Positions 1-7,875 of a stretch of DNA of 64,000 nt are shown here, one piece after another (the first letter of the stretch is position 1; the number at the start of each line of letters is the position of its first letter). The position numbers and the translations under genes are program-made. The stretch lies in NCBI GenBank assembly GCA_964523405.1, contig CAZGAQ010000021.1, positions 1-64,000 of the forward strand, given 5' to 3'. This stretch comes from CAZGAQ01 sp964523405. GTDB lineage: Bacteria; Planctomycetota; Phycisphaerae; UBA1845; Fen-1342. The notes below the pieces were generated by a model, which was given only the letters and a program-made list of their open reading frames with translations, searched no databases and was not told the DNA's origin.

Positions 1-246
1 CACGTCATCCGAATAGAGCTTCCCGTTGATGCCGTGGGGATGAATCCACAGCAGAACGTACGGATCGGCGCAAACCTGTTCCGCGGCGATGCTGTCGGCC
101 ACGATCAGGTCGGTGAACGCGAAGATGTTCCCTTCACCGTCGGCCCGCAAGCCGTCGCGTTCGATCGGCTCCAGGTTCTCGGGGCGCGTCAGGTGAAAGA
201 GCAGCATCGGCGGCCTGAAGGTGCGGTAGCGGTGGGTCGTCTTCAT
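1..246 (-). CDS. Hypothetical protein, ADP-ribosyltransferase-fold-like N-terminus (partial)
   Basis: The gene runs off the left edge; 82 codons are visible from an ATG at 246. The visible part contains LFHLTRPENLEPIERDGL followed by a short FTD segment. A His-x-Thr near a beta strand, then a helix ending in GL, resembles the start of small KptA/DarT-like ADP-ribosyltransferase-fold proteins. That is inference from motif shape only, because the rest of the fold is outside the window. Its start codon overlaps the stop of the upstream HTH gene (ATGA), so the two are probably translationally coupled. It lies inside the putative integrated island. The function is otherwise unknown. Confidence 0.55.
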   Translation of the reverse strand, partial: MKTTHRYRTFRPPMLLFHLTRPENLEPIERDGLRADGEGNIFAFTDLIVADSIAAEQVCADPYVLLWIHPHGINGKLYSDDV

Positions 247-506
247 CGCGCCGCCCCCTTCGTCACCCGCACCGGCTGGCAACCGCCGTCAATCCATTCG
301 AGCACGGCGGCCCGGCGCCAGCGGACAAGCTGGCCGAGCTTCACCGGCCGCGGCATGCGCCCGCCGTCGCTCAAGCGGTAGACCGTCCGCTTCGAACAGC
401 CGAGCAGCGCCGCCACGGCGCCCACGTCCAACAATTCCGCGGTAACAGCCGGCCGCGTCTCCGGCCCGACGGCGTGTGCGTCGGTAGGTGTCACGAAACT
501 GGGCAT
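243..506 (-). CDS. AlpA/excisionase-type helix-turn-helix protein
   Basis: An 87-residue protein with one small HTH domain of the MerR/AlpA (HTH_17) type. The segment VGAVAALLGCSKRTVYRLSD is the helix-turn-helix, and a wing with RPVKLGQLVRWRR precedes a helix typical of these proteins. Family members act as excisionases or as activators of integrase genes in prophages and islands. The ATG at 506 is preferred over a longer frame because GAGGGACC lies about 8 nt upstream as a ribosome site. It is translationally coupled (ATGA) to the partial gene on its left. Together with the tRNA fragment at 12509-12550 it supports reading the left third of the window as an integrated element. The exact role is inferred. 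Confidence 0.8.
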   Translation of the reverse strand: MPSFVTPTDAHAVGPETRPAVTAELLDVGAVAALLGCSKRTVYRLSDGGRMPRPVKLGQLVRWRRAAVLEWIDGGCQPVRVTKGAAR

Positions 507-794
507 AGATAGGTCCCTCGGGCCGAACCGCTCGGCCAGCGGCGAGCGCGAAATGCAGCGTGCCGCCACGCCACGAAACGCCGATCCGTGCGGCGTCGAA
601 AAAAACGCGCGCGCCCCTATAGGTTACATCTGCAGGAAAAAGCGCAATGACGTGCCCGTATCTGTACTAGTGTGACAGTGGGGCTATGGGCATGCCGGTA
701 TGCGGCTGTGCTTGCCGGGGTTACGTGCGAAATGGCGGCGATAGCGGAAAGTGTGGCAACAAACGCGGGACAAAGTGGATTGTTGCACCGATCG

Positions 795-1772
795 TCACTG
801 CGGCGAGTCCGTTTCGGGGGGGGCTGCGCGTCGTTGCCGGCGCTTGCGGTCCCATTCGATGCAGCGCTTCAGGTCGTCGGTCGAGATGCCCTGGCGACGG
901 CAGAATTGCCACATCGGCAGCTTCCCCTTCCCCGTCTTCTCCCAGAGCGCCAACAGCTCTTCCCGTCGGCGTTCATCGTCGGGCGGCAGCGGCGGGCGTC
1001 CACCCGCTGCCGCGGTGCCGGCTCGCTTGGGGCGGCCGGCCGACGCCGTGTCGGGGGCTGCGCGGCCTTCGGCTGCCGCCTTGGCTTCGAACGCGGCCTT
1101 TGCCAGTGCTTCGAACGCCGCCGCGAAGGCGGTCGCGCCTTCCTGCCAGTTCCCGATGTTCACCGCGGGCGTGCCCACCGCGTCGGTTTGCACCTTGCGC
1201 ATGGTCACAAGCCGGCCGTAGCCGCGCACCGCTTCGCGTTGCGATACCCGCTCGCGCCCGGGCTCCAGGATCAGCTTCGGCTGGCCGTCAAAGAAACCGC
1301 GACGTAGCACGAAGTCCAGCGCCCGTTCCGCGTGCCCACCGTCCAGGTCGGCCCGGGCCAGCGTGCCTTGATCGGTCAGCCGCCATTCGTCCGGCTTCAG
1401 GTGCTCGGTCACACTCAGCGGCTCGCCCCGCGTTTCGCCGGTTCGCCACGCGTGGTAGGCGTCTTTCCACTCGCCCCACATGGAAGCCAACACGGGTTCC
1501 AGTGCTTCAACAAAGCCGTATTCGCCCGTGGCCGTCATCGTCGCTTCGGCCGCCACCGGGTGATTGTGCAGCCTCATCCGCAGCCGGATACGCCGTTCCA
1601 CCATGCCGGCTGCCACGAGCAGGAGCAGCGCTTGCGCTTCCGTCGCCGTCAGCGTGTCGGCGTCGTACTCGGTCCAGCATTCGGGAATGCGCCGCAACAG
1701 GGCGGCGACGGCGTCTTGTAGCAGGGTGTCCGCGCCTTCCGGCCGGTTGTCGCACAAGTCTGGCGTCGCCAT
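795..1772 (-). CDS. Hypothetical protein, island accessory
   Basis: A 325-residue soluble protein that I do not recognise. The N-terminal half (about residues 15-110) is helical, with SLLQ-like and TEAQALLLLVAAGMVERR segments suggesting a compact helical or winged domain. A central part (about 120-215) is mixed alpha/beta. Residues about 216-270 are Ala-rich and Pro-rich linker. The C-terminus is strongly basic (DRKRRQRR) after a CRRQGISTDDLKRC segment that reads like a small HTH, so nucleic-acid binding is possible. There are no signal peptide or membrane segments. It stands alone, with 0.3-0.5 kb gaps on both sides, among minus-strand island genes. Confidence 0.6.
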   Translation of the reverse strand: MATPDLCDNRPEGADTLLQDAVAALLRRIPECWTEYDADTLTATEAQALLLLVAAGMVERRIRLRMRLHNHPVAAEATMTATGEYGFVEALEPVLASMWGEWKDAYHAWRTGETRGEPLSVTEHLKPDEWRLTDQGTLARADLDGGHAERALDFVLRRGFFDGQPKLILEPGRERVSQREAVRGYGRLVTMRKVQTDAVGTPAVNIGNWQEGATAFAAAFEALAKAAFEAKAAAEGRAAPDTASAGRPKRAGTAAAGGRPPLPPDDERRREELLALWEKTGKGKLPMWQFCRRQGISTDDLKRCIEWDRKRRQRRAAPPETDSPQ

Positions 1773-2274
1773 GTTCCGTTACAACTCCGAAGTAGAACAC
1801 GGCGGGAAGGCGTGTTGGGGGAACGCACGTTACAGGCGTACGGCCTATCCCGCTACGCGATTGTCGCGGATGCCCGGCGCGGCGTCTACGGGCGCAGTAC
1901 GCCGCCGCCTTGCTCACGACCGCTCAGCTTCCTGACGCCCGCGTCGCCGCTCAGCTAGCTCGGCGCCGTTGGTCCCCTATCCGCCCGTCGCCCCCTGCGG
2001 AACCGAAACTCCAACACCCCCCATTCGCACGAACACTAACGAGCATTGGTTTATCAGTGTGCCGCCAAACGTAGTGACTTGCACCGTGCCCGTCGACGTT
2101 GTGCGCGCGGCCGAGTACCTGCCGATCCACGCTTTCGTCCATTCCTAACCGAATCTGGACAAAGCCCGTTCGTGAACACGCATGTTTACGGAGCCCCGCT
2201 GTGCCACACGACACCATCACCACGCCGGGCATGAGCGCGGCGCGAAATCTCACCTGGAATTCCGTTCGTGCCGC
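1773..2274. other. Intergenic region, nothing recognised
   Basis: About 500 bases between two minus-strand island genes. Short open frames exist on both strands, but none has a plausible ribosome site, recognisable protein content or conserved motif. No tRNA, repeat or clear promoter is visible. Confidence 0.5.
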
Positions 2275-2649
2275 CTACCTCGTGAGGCTGCGCCATTCTG
2301 CGGATGGAGCAAGGTTGTGAATCCACCGCCAAACTCGACACACCGGTTGATACACAACGAACGGCCACTCTCGCCCCTCATAGAACATGCCGTCGTGCGA
2401 GGGGCGACAGAACAGGGCGCGCGGTCGTGGGCCAATCGCCACTTCCCGGCCAGCATAGTACTCCTCGGAGTACGGGTATGCGGTTGCGTTGAAGTCAAAG
2501 ACGGCAGCGGCCGACAGGACGTACAGCACGCCACAGACGACAAGCAGTACCAATGCGCATTGCCAACGTCGCCGACGGCTCGATGCGTAGCGGATAACAG
2601 ATTCGCCACCAGCCTCACGGCGTTCGACGGGGGGATTCGCTGCCGCCAT
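2275..2649 (-). CDS. Small single-pass membrane protein, candidate immunity partner of the RHS-tip toxin
   Basis: A 124-residue protein starting at the ATG at 2649. It has a basic cytoplasmic N-terminus (SSRRRRWQ), one transmembrane helix (about residues 31-48, CALVLLVVCGVLYVLSAA) and an extracytoplasmic tail rich in aromatic residues (YPYSEEYYAGREVAIGPRP, WPFVVYQPVC). It overlaps the 3' end of the upstream RHS-tip gene by 35 nt on the same strand. A small membrane protein directly after a polymorphic-toxin tip is the usual place for an immunity protein, but no immunity family is recognised, so the role is inferred from position. An upstream in-frame start at 2745 is possible but would overlap the toxin gene much further. 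Confidence 0.65.
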   Translation of the reverse strand: MAAANPPVERREAGGESVIRYASSRRRRWQCALVLLVVCGVLYVLSAAAVFDFNATAYPYSEEYYAGREVAIGPRPRALFCRPSHDGMFYEGREWPFVVYQPVCRVWRWIHNLAPSAEWRSLTR

Positions 2650-3487
2650 GACGAGTCTCTTTCGTCTTCTTGGTGCAAGGGGTGCAACTGCCGAGGTCAT
2701 TGTACCCGCCGCCTTTTCTTCCCTCGCGCAACGCTGACGCGTCACCTACAACGGCCTCGAACGCTTTGCAGAAATCCGGCGGCTTCATATCCTTCAATTT
2801 GTTATAGAGGTCCACGCCAAGCTGGTACGCCCTCTCATCATATTCGTCAACTGTCATGCCCCAATCTTTCTTCGTGCTAGTCGCCCCGTCCTTTAGTTGC
2901 TTTTGCGTGAACCCCGCGCGCGCACCTATCAGCCCGTACATGACATTCCCAAGTATGGCGCTGCGGACACATTTTCCGCACAGCGTAACTGACCGGCCAC
3001 ATCCGGGCTTGTCCTTGTTGGGCTGTGTTCCGCACCCGTCAGCGCCTTCTGAGAACTTGAAGTTGTCTGGGTCCTTGTACCGCTGGTTTCCGTTAGCCCA
3101 CTTGAGATAGTCCTCAATGGTGAAGTTGGGGTGGTCCTTCTTCCACTTGTCGAGACCCTCCTGTTGCGCGTTGATCTCAGCCATTATCCAGTCATCAACG
3201 ATAGCACCGCAGACGCCTTCGCACTTGACGGCATCATCGGAGGCGCACATGAGGCCTAGGTAGTCCCACAAATCCACCGGTCCGTTGCGCACATACACGT
3301 AGGACAACTCGACTTGTCCTAGCATTAATGGACGTGCGCCACCCACAAGTTCGAACCCTTGTTCGAAATACGGATCCCTGCTAATGAACCTGCCCAGGCC
3401 CGGCGTGTAGTACGCTTGGGCCACGTCCACGAAGAGCAGCGGAGCGACGATCGCCAACAACAACGTCAACGCTTTTCGGTTTCCCAT
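2615..3487 (-). CDS. Secreted orphan RHS-core tip with toxin-44-like C-terminal domain
   Basis: A 290-residue protein. Residues 1-25 are a signal peptide (ALTLLLAIVAPLLF, cut near VAQA). Immediately after comes the hallmark of the RHS-repeat-associated core, YYTPGLGRFISRDP, then YVYVRNGPVDLWDYLGL, which normally closes a very large RHS shell. Here the shell repeats are absent. The remainder is Cys-rich (CEGVC, CGTQ, CGKC). It ends with a module carrying LGNVMYGLIGARAGFTQKQL, KKDWG and DEYDERAYQLGVDLY, the layout I associate with the polymorphic toxin type 44 family. The start at 3487 has an AGAGG ribosome site; a longer frame begins at 3538. It lies 56 nt after a transglutaminase-like gene and overlaps a small membrane protein downstream. 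Toxin activity is inferred. Confidence 0.75.
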   Translation of the reverse strand: MGNRKALTLLLAIVAPLLFVDVAQAYYTPGLGRFISRDPYFEQGFELVGGARPLMLGQVELSYVYVRNGPVDLWDYLGLMCASDDAVKCEGVCGAIVDDWIMAEINAQQEGLDKWKKDHPNFTIEDYLKWANGNQRYKDPDNFKFSEGADGCGTQPNKDKPGCGRSVTLCGKCVRSAILGNVMYGLIGARAGFTQKQLKDGATSTKKDWGMTVDEYDERAYQLGVDLYNKLKDMKPPDFCKAFEAVVGDASALREGRKGGGYNDLGSCTPCTKKTKETRHGGSESPRRTP

Positions 3488-3543
3488 GACCAACCCTCTT
3501 CTTGATCGCCGTCCCCGCGTGAGGACGTTCGGAATCACTCCTG

Positions 3544-4803
3544 TTACGGTCTCTTCGCTCCGCCCGGCTGTCCAGGTGGAGAGCTTGCAGGTCTACCCGG
3601 TTGCGGCGGCCGCGGGACTACCGGAACGCCGCCGGCTCCCGGCATGGGCAGCGCCGGGTTGCCGGTCGCAGATGCCCGCTTTAAGCGTGCCACGGTGTCG
3701 CGTTGTATGTTTACCACGTCCAAGAAACCTCCGGCCGACCGGTCGTTCTCTCGCTTCGGGACCGGTCGACCTTCGACCGCGAATGCGAGCGCCATCATCG
3801 GCGTCACCGCCTTCGGCTTGAGCCGATGGGCTGCGGCGTAGGTTTCGATAGCTTCCGGAAAGCGACCGTGTTCATGCAGACACGTGCCGCGAAGCTCCAG
3901 GAACATCGAAAGCTCTTCTTCAGGCGTGAGCGAGTTCAGGAATTCGCCCGACGCGAGCGTCTCGTTGGTCAGCGGGTGCGGCCACGTGCGGTAGAAATCG
4001 TCCGTCGGGTAATCGACACCGCCATTGCCGGCGCCGTCGATGTTGAAGCGTTCCTTCCCGTCATCCCATCGCATGAACACGTGCTCGCGGGCTAAGGCAA
4101 GCTTGATGGGATAGCCCAACCGACGACCGATTGCGGCGTACATGACCGGCATTGACGCACATGTGCCGCCGTTGTCGCTGTTCACCATGCCATGCAGGAA
4201 GATATCTTTCGAGTTGTGGTAGTCCGGGGCCTGGACGCGTTCCAGATTGTAATGAACGCCGCAAACTTCCTGGAGGACCTGGACGATGAACTCGGCCCGT
4301 AGACGTGCTTCGGAATGCTGGTAGTGGTCGGCGTACTGCGGGTCTGTTACTCGGTACAGGTGCCGTTCAGTCTCAAAGGCGACTTTCCCGGCCCACTCAT
4401 CCAGCTTCGTGAGGATAGCCGGAACATCCAAATCCTCAGCACCGGGCAGCCCCTTTGCGCAGAGCAGGTTCATCAGCGCGAAGTCAACGTTCGCGAGTTC
4501 GGCAGGCGACATCTTCAGCAGGTCGTAGTGCGAGGTGGGTTCGGCTCCGGCGCGCCAGGGCCGCGCGTAATCGAATTTGGGCGCCACCAGCCCGTACGTC
4601 GGTTTCCCGACCGCGGGCTTGAGCCAGCGAGGCGCCAGAATGCCACCGGCCGCCAGAGCGGCGCCGGCGACGAAGACGCCAGCGTACCGAACAAGCGGAC
4701 CCCGCTTCGTGCCGCTCCCCTCTACAGCGCCTTCGCCGCGCTGGGGAGCGCGCTTGGGCACACTATCTGACGAACCCCGACTTGCGCGCCGCGAACGGGC
4801 CAT
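3544..4803 (-). CDS. Membrane-anchored transglutaminase-like protein
   Basis: A 419-residue protein. After a basic, low-complexity N-terminus there is one transmembrane helix (about residues 39-60), which suggests a type II anchored enzyme facing the periplasm. The central domain contains NGGTCASMPVMYAAIGRRLG, then LALAREHVFMRW and FNIDGAG. This gives a Cys, a His and an Asp in the order and spacing of a transglutaminase-fold catalytic triad (SirB1/papain-like). A short TPR-like helical pair follows (FPEAIETYAAAHRLKPKA), and the C-terminus is Pro/Gly-rich. It is the first gene of a run with the RHS tip (56 nt) and the small membrane protein, so it may process or crosslink that secreted protein; this is inference. 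A promoter lies 7 nt before its ATG. Confidence 0.75.
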   Translation of the reverse strand: MARSRRASRGSSDSVPKRAPQRGEGAVEGSGTKRGPLVRYAGVFVAGAALAAGGILAPRWLKPAVGKPTYGLVAPKFDYARPWRAGAEPTSHYDLLKMSPAELANVDFALMNLLCAKGLPGAEDLDVPAILTKLDEWAGKVAFETERHLYRVTDPQYADHYQHSEARLRAEFIVQVLQEVCGVHYNLERVQAPDYHNSKDIFLHGMVNSDNGGTCASMPVMYAAIGRRLGYPIKLALAREHVFMRWDDGKERFNIDGAGNGGVDYPTDDFYRTWPHPLTNETLASGEFLNSLTPEEELSMFLELRGTCLHEHGRFPEAIETYAAAHRLKPKAVTPMMALAFAVEGRPVPKRENDRSAGGFLDVVNIQRDTVARLKRASATGNPALPMPGAGGVPVVPRPPQPGRPASSPPGQPGGAKRP

Positions 4804-4810
4804 GCTCTAT

Positions 4811-4838
4811 ATTGTCGTGCGGGCTCCCGCCGCGTCAA
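4811..4838 (-). promoter_or_regulatory. Candidate sigma-70 promoter, leaderless, for the transglutaminase-RHS operon
   Basis: On the minus strand TTGACG (4833-4838) is followed by a 16-nt spacer and GACAAT (4811-4816). Only 7 nt then separate the -10 from the ATG at 4803, and no Shine-Dalgarno sequence is present, so transcription would begin at or next to the start codon. Confidence 0.45.
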
Positions 4839-4964
4839 GACCGACACCGGCACAAGCCGCGCTGCTTGACCATCTTTCCGGATTAGTGCTTCAAAACTAG
4901 CCCGGCTGTCCAAGGGCAAGACTCGGGTATTTACCTGAGTCACTGTGTAGTCCGCAGGCGCGAG

Positions 4965-5109
4965 GGGCAGGGGGACGCCGCCTCTTTCCTTCGGGTCCGG
5001 CGGGTCCGCCATGTCCAGCCGGTCCAAGCCCGCCCGCACGCGGTCGTAATAGAACGCCGCGGCGTCGCGGTTCGGCTGGCCGTCCTGGTCATCGGCCGGG
5101 GGCTGCTCG
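4965..5109. repeat. 145-bp direct repeat, copy 1 (left of restriction-modification pair)
   Basis: Aligns without gaps to 9644-9788 in the same orientation at an offset of 4,679 bases. By hand count there are about 13 mismatches in 145 positions (about 91 per cent identity). Both ends stop sharply. Confidence 0.85.
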
Positions 5110-5144
5110 CCAGTGTTGCGGTTCCCATTTGGTGTTCGCATCAT
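4965..5144 (-). pseudogene. Truncated duplicate of the C-terminal part of the 9590-10363 gene
   Basis: In the minus frame this encodes EQPPADDQDGQPNRDAAAF and YYDRVRAGLDRLDMADPPD, nearly the same as the C-terminal tail of the hypothetical protein at 9590-10363. The N-terminal three quarters of that protein are absent. Upstream of the match the frame has an ATG pair (5141 and 5144) without a ribosome site, and downstream it reads on into unrelated sequence. The differences are compatible with a once-coding copy. It sits just downstream of the restriction gene, so the two copies bracket the type III restriction-modification pair. A short expressed protein cannot be excluded. Confidence 0.65.
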
Positions 5145-5211
5145 GCGCCATGCTATGCGGACTATGGTTCTCAGCGGGCCGAGCTTCACGTGGCGCGGGC
5201 CTTCGCGGGCA

Positions 5212-7872
5212 TCACTTCGCCGCCAGCGCGGCTTCCAGCCCCGGCCAATCACATTCCACCACACGCTTGAACACGCACCGCCCGCCCGAGCGCGCTTCCC
5301 ACAGCTTGCCCACCGTTTCTTTGTGAAGCTCGTCGGGATTCTGCGCCAGGTGCCCGCCTTTGTACTCCACAAGCGCAATGCGGCCGTCGTTTAGCTCGAC
5401 GATGAAGTCGGGGAAGAATCGCCCCGGTGAAAGGGGCAAGCTGAATCCGCCGGCGCTCTCGCGGTCCAGATTGCGGACCCACCGCTTCACGTTCGGGTTA
5501 TCGTCGATGCGCTTGGCGCACTCGGCTTCCGGCTCGTTCATCTCGGCAACCAGCGTGAAGGCGTGACGCTTGAAGGTGAACATGCCCCGGTATTGGCGGT
5601 ACGGGCAGTAGCCGGCCTCTTCCAAGGGAAGCGGAATGTCCATCGACGTTTCAAGCTGGCGCGGCGAGCGGCCGTCAATCAGCATGTTCGCCGCTTCGCG
5701 CATTTGCTGGCGCCCGTGGGCGGAAATGCGCCTTATCACCACGTCCGCCAGTTGATGCCGCTTGCGCACGAGAACGGGCAGATTCGCGCCCCGTTCCGTC
5801 AGCAGCGAATCCACTACGCGCAGCAACCACGCTTGGCTTTGGGCCTTCGGCAGCCCGGCGAACGCCCCGCCGTGGTGAAGCTCGGCGTCCAGCCAGCGCA
5901 CCAGCTCGGGCTTGCTCCAATCATCGCCTTCGGCCACAAACGACAGTTGCCGGACGATTACTTCCTCTACGCCGCCAACCCGCACGCCGCCTTGTTCAGA
6001 TACGCCGAGCGATACCCGGTCCCCTACGTTCAGTTCCACGGACAATTCGGCGGCGCTTATCACCGCGTCGCATCGCTCCAGGTTCCAGGCGTATTCGTCC
6101 AATTCCTCCGGTTCGAAAAGGTACGAGCGCGCGCCGTCGCGGACGATCAATTGCGGCACGCGGACGGGCGCGGCGTATTCGTCCAGCGCCTTCGCCGCGG
6201 TCCCCACGCCGCGTTCCGATTGCCAATACTCTTCCACCGCCGCCCGATCCGTCAGCATCCCCAGCGAGTCGCGCAGCGCCACCGTTTCGTCGCGCGTCAG
6301 CGGTTCGCGAACGTGCAGCGCGCCGGCGCCGGCGTCATAGTCCACCTTGCCCCGCACCGCGGGCGGTAGTTGCGCCGGGTCCGGCGGCGCCGAAACCGGA
6401 ATCACCGCCACCGGCAGCCGCATTTGCGGGTCAACGTGCCGATGAACGCGGAACGCGTCGCGCACGGATTCGGCGTCGAATCCGCAGCGGCTCACCAGGC
6501 TGTCGCACAAGCTCTTGGCCGTGTTCACCACGTCCGGGCTTTGCACCACGGCATACGCACGGTCTAGCTCGGGAACGCCTGTGGGCTTGGCCCCGGGCAT
6601 GCGCAGCACGCGGCCCAGAAGTTGTTCCACCGCCGTTTCCGTAGCGACGTTGCCCACCGAACCGAGCACGTACGCGAACGGGCAATCCCAGCCTTCGCGC
6701 AGCTTGTCCACGGTGATGATGTACTCGACCGTGCAATCTGCCGCGCGCAGGTCTTCGGCCCCCAAGTCGTCCAGGTCGCCCGTCGCGATGCGGATACGCT
6801 CGGCCGGCACTTTCAGTTGGTTCACCAGCGCCGCTTTGATTGCGGCCACAGTATGCGTTTCCCGCGTCTTGCTCTTGGGCTGGGCCTGAATCAGCGCAAT
6901 CGGTCGGATGAAGCGCCCGCTTTGCGGCCCCCACGCCCGGGCGCGCTCTTCCAGTGCCGCGCGGCGTTGCACCGTCAGCGCCAGTACGTCCATCCAGTTG
7001 TCGCGCGATTCGAGTTCCACGGGCAGCTTAATCATCCCTTCGCGCTTCAGTTGCAGCGCCGATACCGCGTGCAATACGTTGCTGGCGTACTCTTCCTTGT
7101 TCGGGTCGTGGTCCTGTTGGGGCGTGGCCGTGAGTTCCAGCACGCCCAGCGGGCCGAACCGCGCCAGCGAATCGAACGAAACCCGCGTCCGGGCGTTGTG
7201 GGCTTCGTCCATGATTACGATGGGGCCGCGCAGCTTCATCACGTTCGCCAGCGACAGCGATGCGCGGCCGGTTCCGCCGTTGCCGTTGCCGCCGTCGGCC
7301 AGTTGCGCGCGGACCCAATCCGGCAGATTGGCGAAATGGTCCATCAAGTAGCCGTTGTCCTGATAGACCTTGCGGTTTGCCTCTTCGTCGATGCGGTAGC
7401 TCTGAATCGTCGTCACCACGATTACGGCGCTCGAAGTCAGCATCGACCGATTGACGGATAGCGCCTCTTCCACCGTCAGCACTTCCACCGGCACGCCCAG
7501 CGCTTCGCGCAAGCCCGCGTGGTAGGGATGCTTACGGTCGCGCAGCCCGCGTAGCGTCTGGTCGCGAATCGTCGTCGAAGGCGTCACCCAAAGGCATAGC
7601 GGCCGGTCCTGATGCCCCAGCCGCTTCGCGATTACGCCCACCGCGTGGGCTGCAATTAACGTCTTTCCGCCACCGGTTGGCACGCGCAGGCAGACATACG
7701 GCACATTCGGCAGTTGGGGCACTTCGATGAAGTCCCGGCCGGTTTCGGCGTAGTACGCATCGTGTACCGGGCGCAGCGCCTTGCGGCCCACCGCCGCGCG
7801 CACCGCGTCGCAAAAGCGCCCGATCGCGTTCAGCGCGTCGCGCTGATAGTCCCGCAATTTCAGCCCGGCCAT
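5212..7872 (-). CDS. res: Type III restriction enzyme, Res (helicase-nuclease) subunit
   Basis: An 886-residue superfamily 2 helicase-nuclease that translocates on or signals along DNA and cleaves unmethylated sites together with the Mod subunit. Visible motifs are the Q-motif region LRDYQ near residue 6, Walker A PTGGGKT (65-71), the DEAH box (222-225), TATP (248-251), and the motif V/VI region LREGWDCPFAYVLGSVGN with EQLLGRVLRMP. The C-terminal PD-(D/E)xK nuclease has FFPDFIVEL with PD at 821-822 and VEYKGG with E836/K838. Length and domain order match EcoP1I/EcoP15I-type Res proteins, and all catalytic residues look intact. The ATG at 7872 follows the mod stop by 3 nt, so the pair is an operon. 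A direct repeat flanks the pair. Confidence 0.93.
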   Translation of the reverse strand: MAGLKLRDYQRDALNAIGRFCDAVRAAVGRKALRPVHDAYYAETGRDFIEVPQLPNVPYVCLRVPTGGGKTLIAAHAVGVIAKRLGHQDRPLCLWVTPSTTIRDQTLRGLRDRKHPYHAGLREALGVPVEVLTVEEALSVNRSMLTSSAVIVVTTIQSYRIDEEANRKVYQDNGYLMDHFANLPDWVRAQLADGGNGNGGTGRASLSLANVMKLRGPIVIMDEAHNARTRVSFDSLARFGPLGVLELTATPQQDHDPNKEEYASNVLHAVSALQLKREGMIKLPVELESRDNWMDVLALTVQRRAALEERARAWGPQSGRFIRPIALIQAQPKSKTRETHTVAAIKAALVNQLKVPAERIRIATGDLDDLGAEDLRAADCTVEYIITVDKLREGWDCPFAYVLGSVGNVATETAVEQLLGRVLRMPGAKPTGVPELDRAYAVVQSPDVVNTAKSLCDSLVSRCGFDAESVRDAFRVHRHVDPQMRLPVAVIPVSAPPDPAQLPPAVRGKVDYDAGAGALHVREPLTRDETVALRDSLGMLTDRAAVEEYWQSERGVGTAAKALDEYAAPVRVPQLIVRDGARSYLFEPEELDEYAWNLERCDAVISAAELSVELNVGDRVSLGVSEQGGVRVGGVEEVIVRQLSFVAEGDDWSKPELVRWLDAELHHGGAFAGLPKAQSQAWLLRVVDSLLTERGANLPVLVRKRHQLADVVIRRISAHGRQQMREAANMLIDGRSPRQLETSMDIPLPLEEAGYCPYRQYRGMFTFKRHAFTLVAEMNEPEAECAKRIDDNPNVKRWVRNLDRESAGGFSLPLSPGRFFPDFIVELNDGRIALVEYKGGHLAQNPDELHKETVGKLWEARSGGRCVFKRVVECDWPGLEAALAAK

Positions 7873-7875
7873 GCG

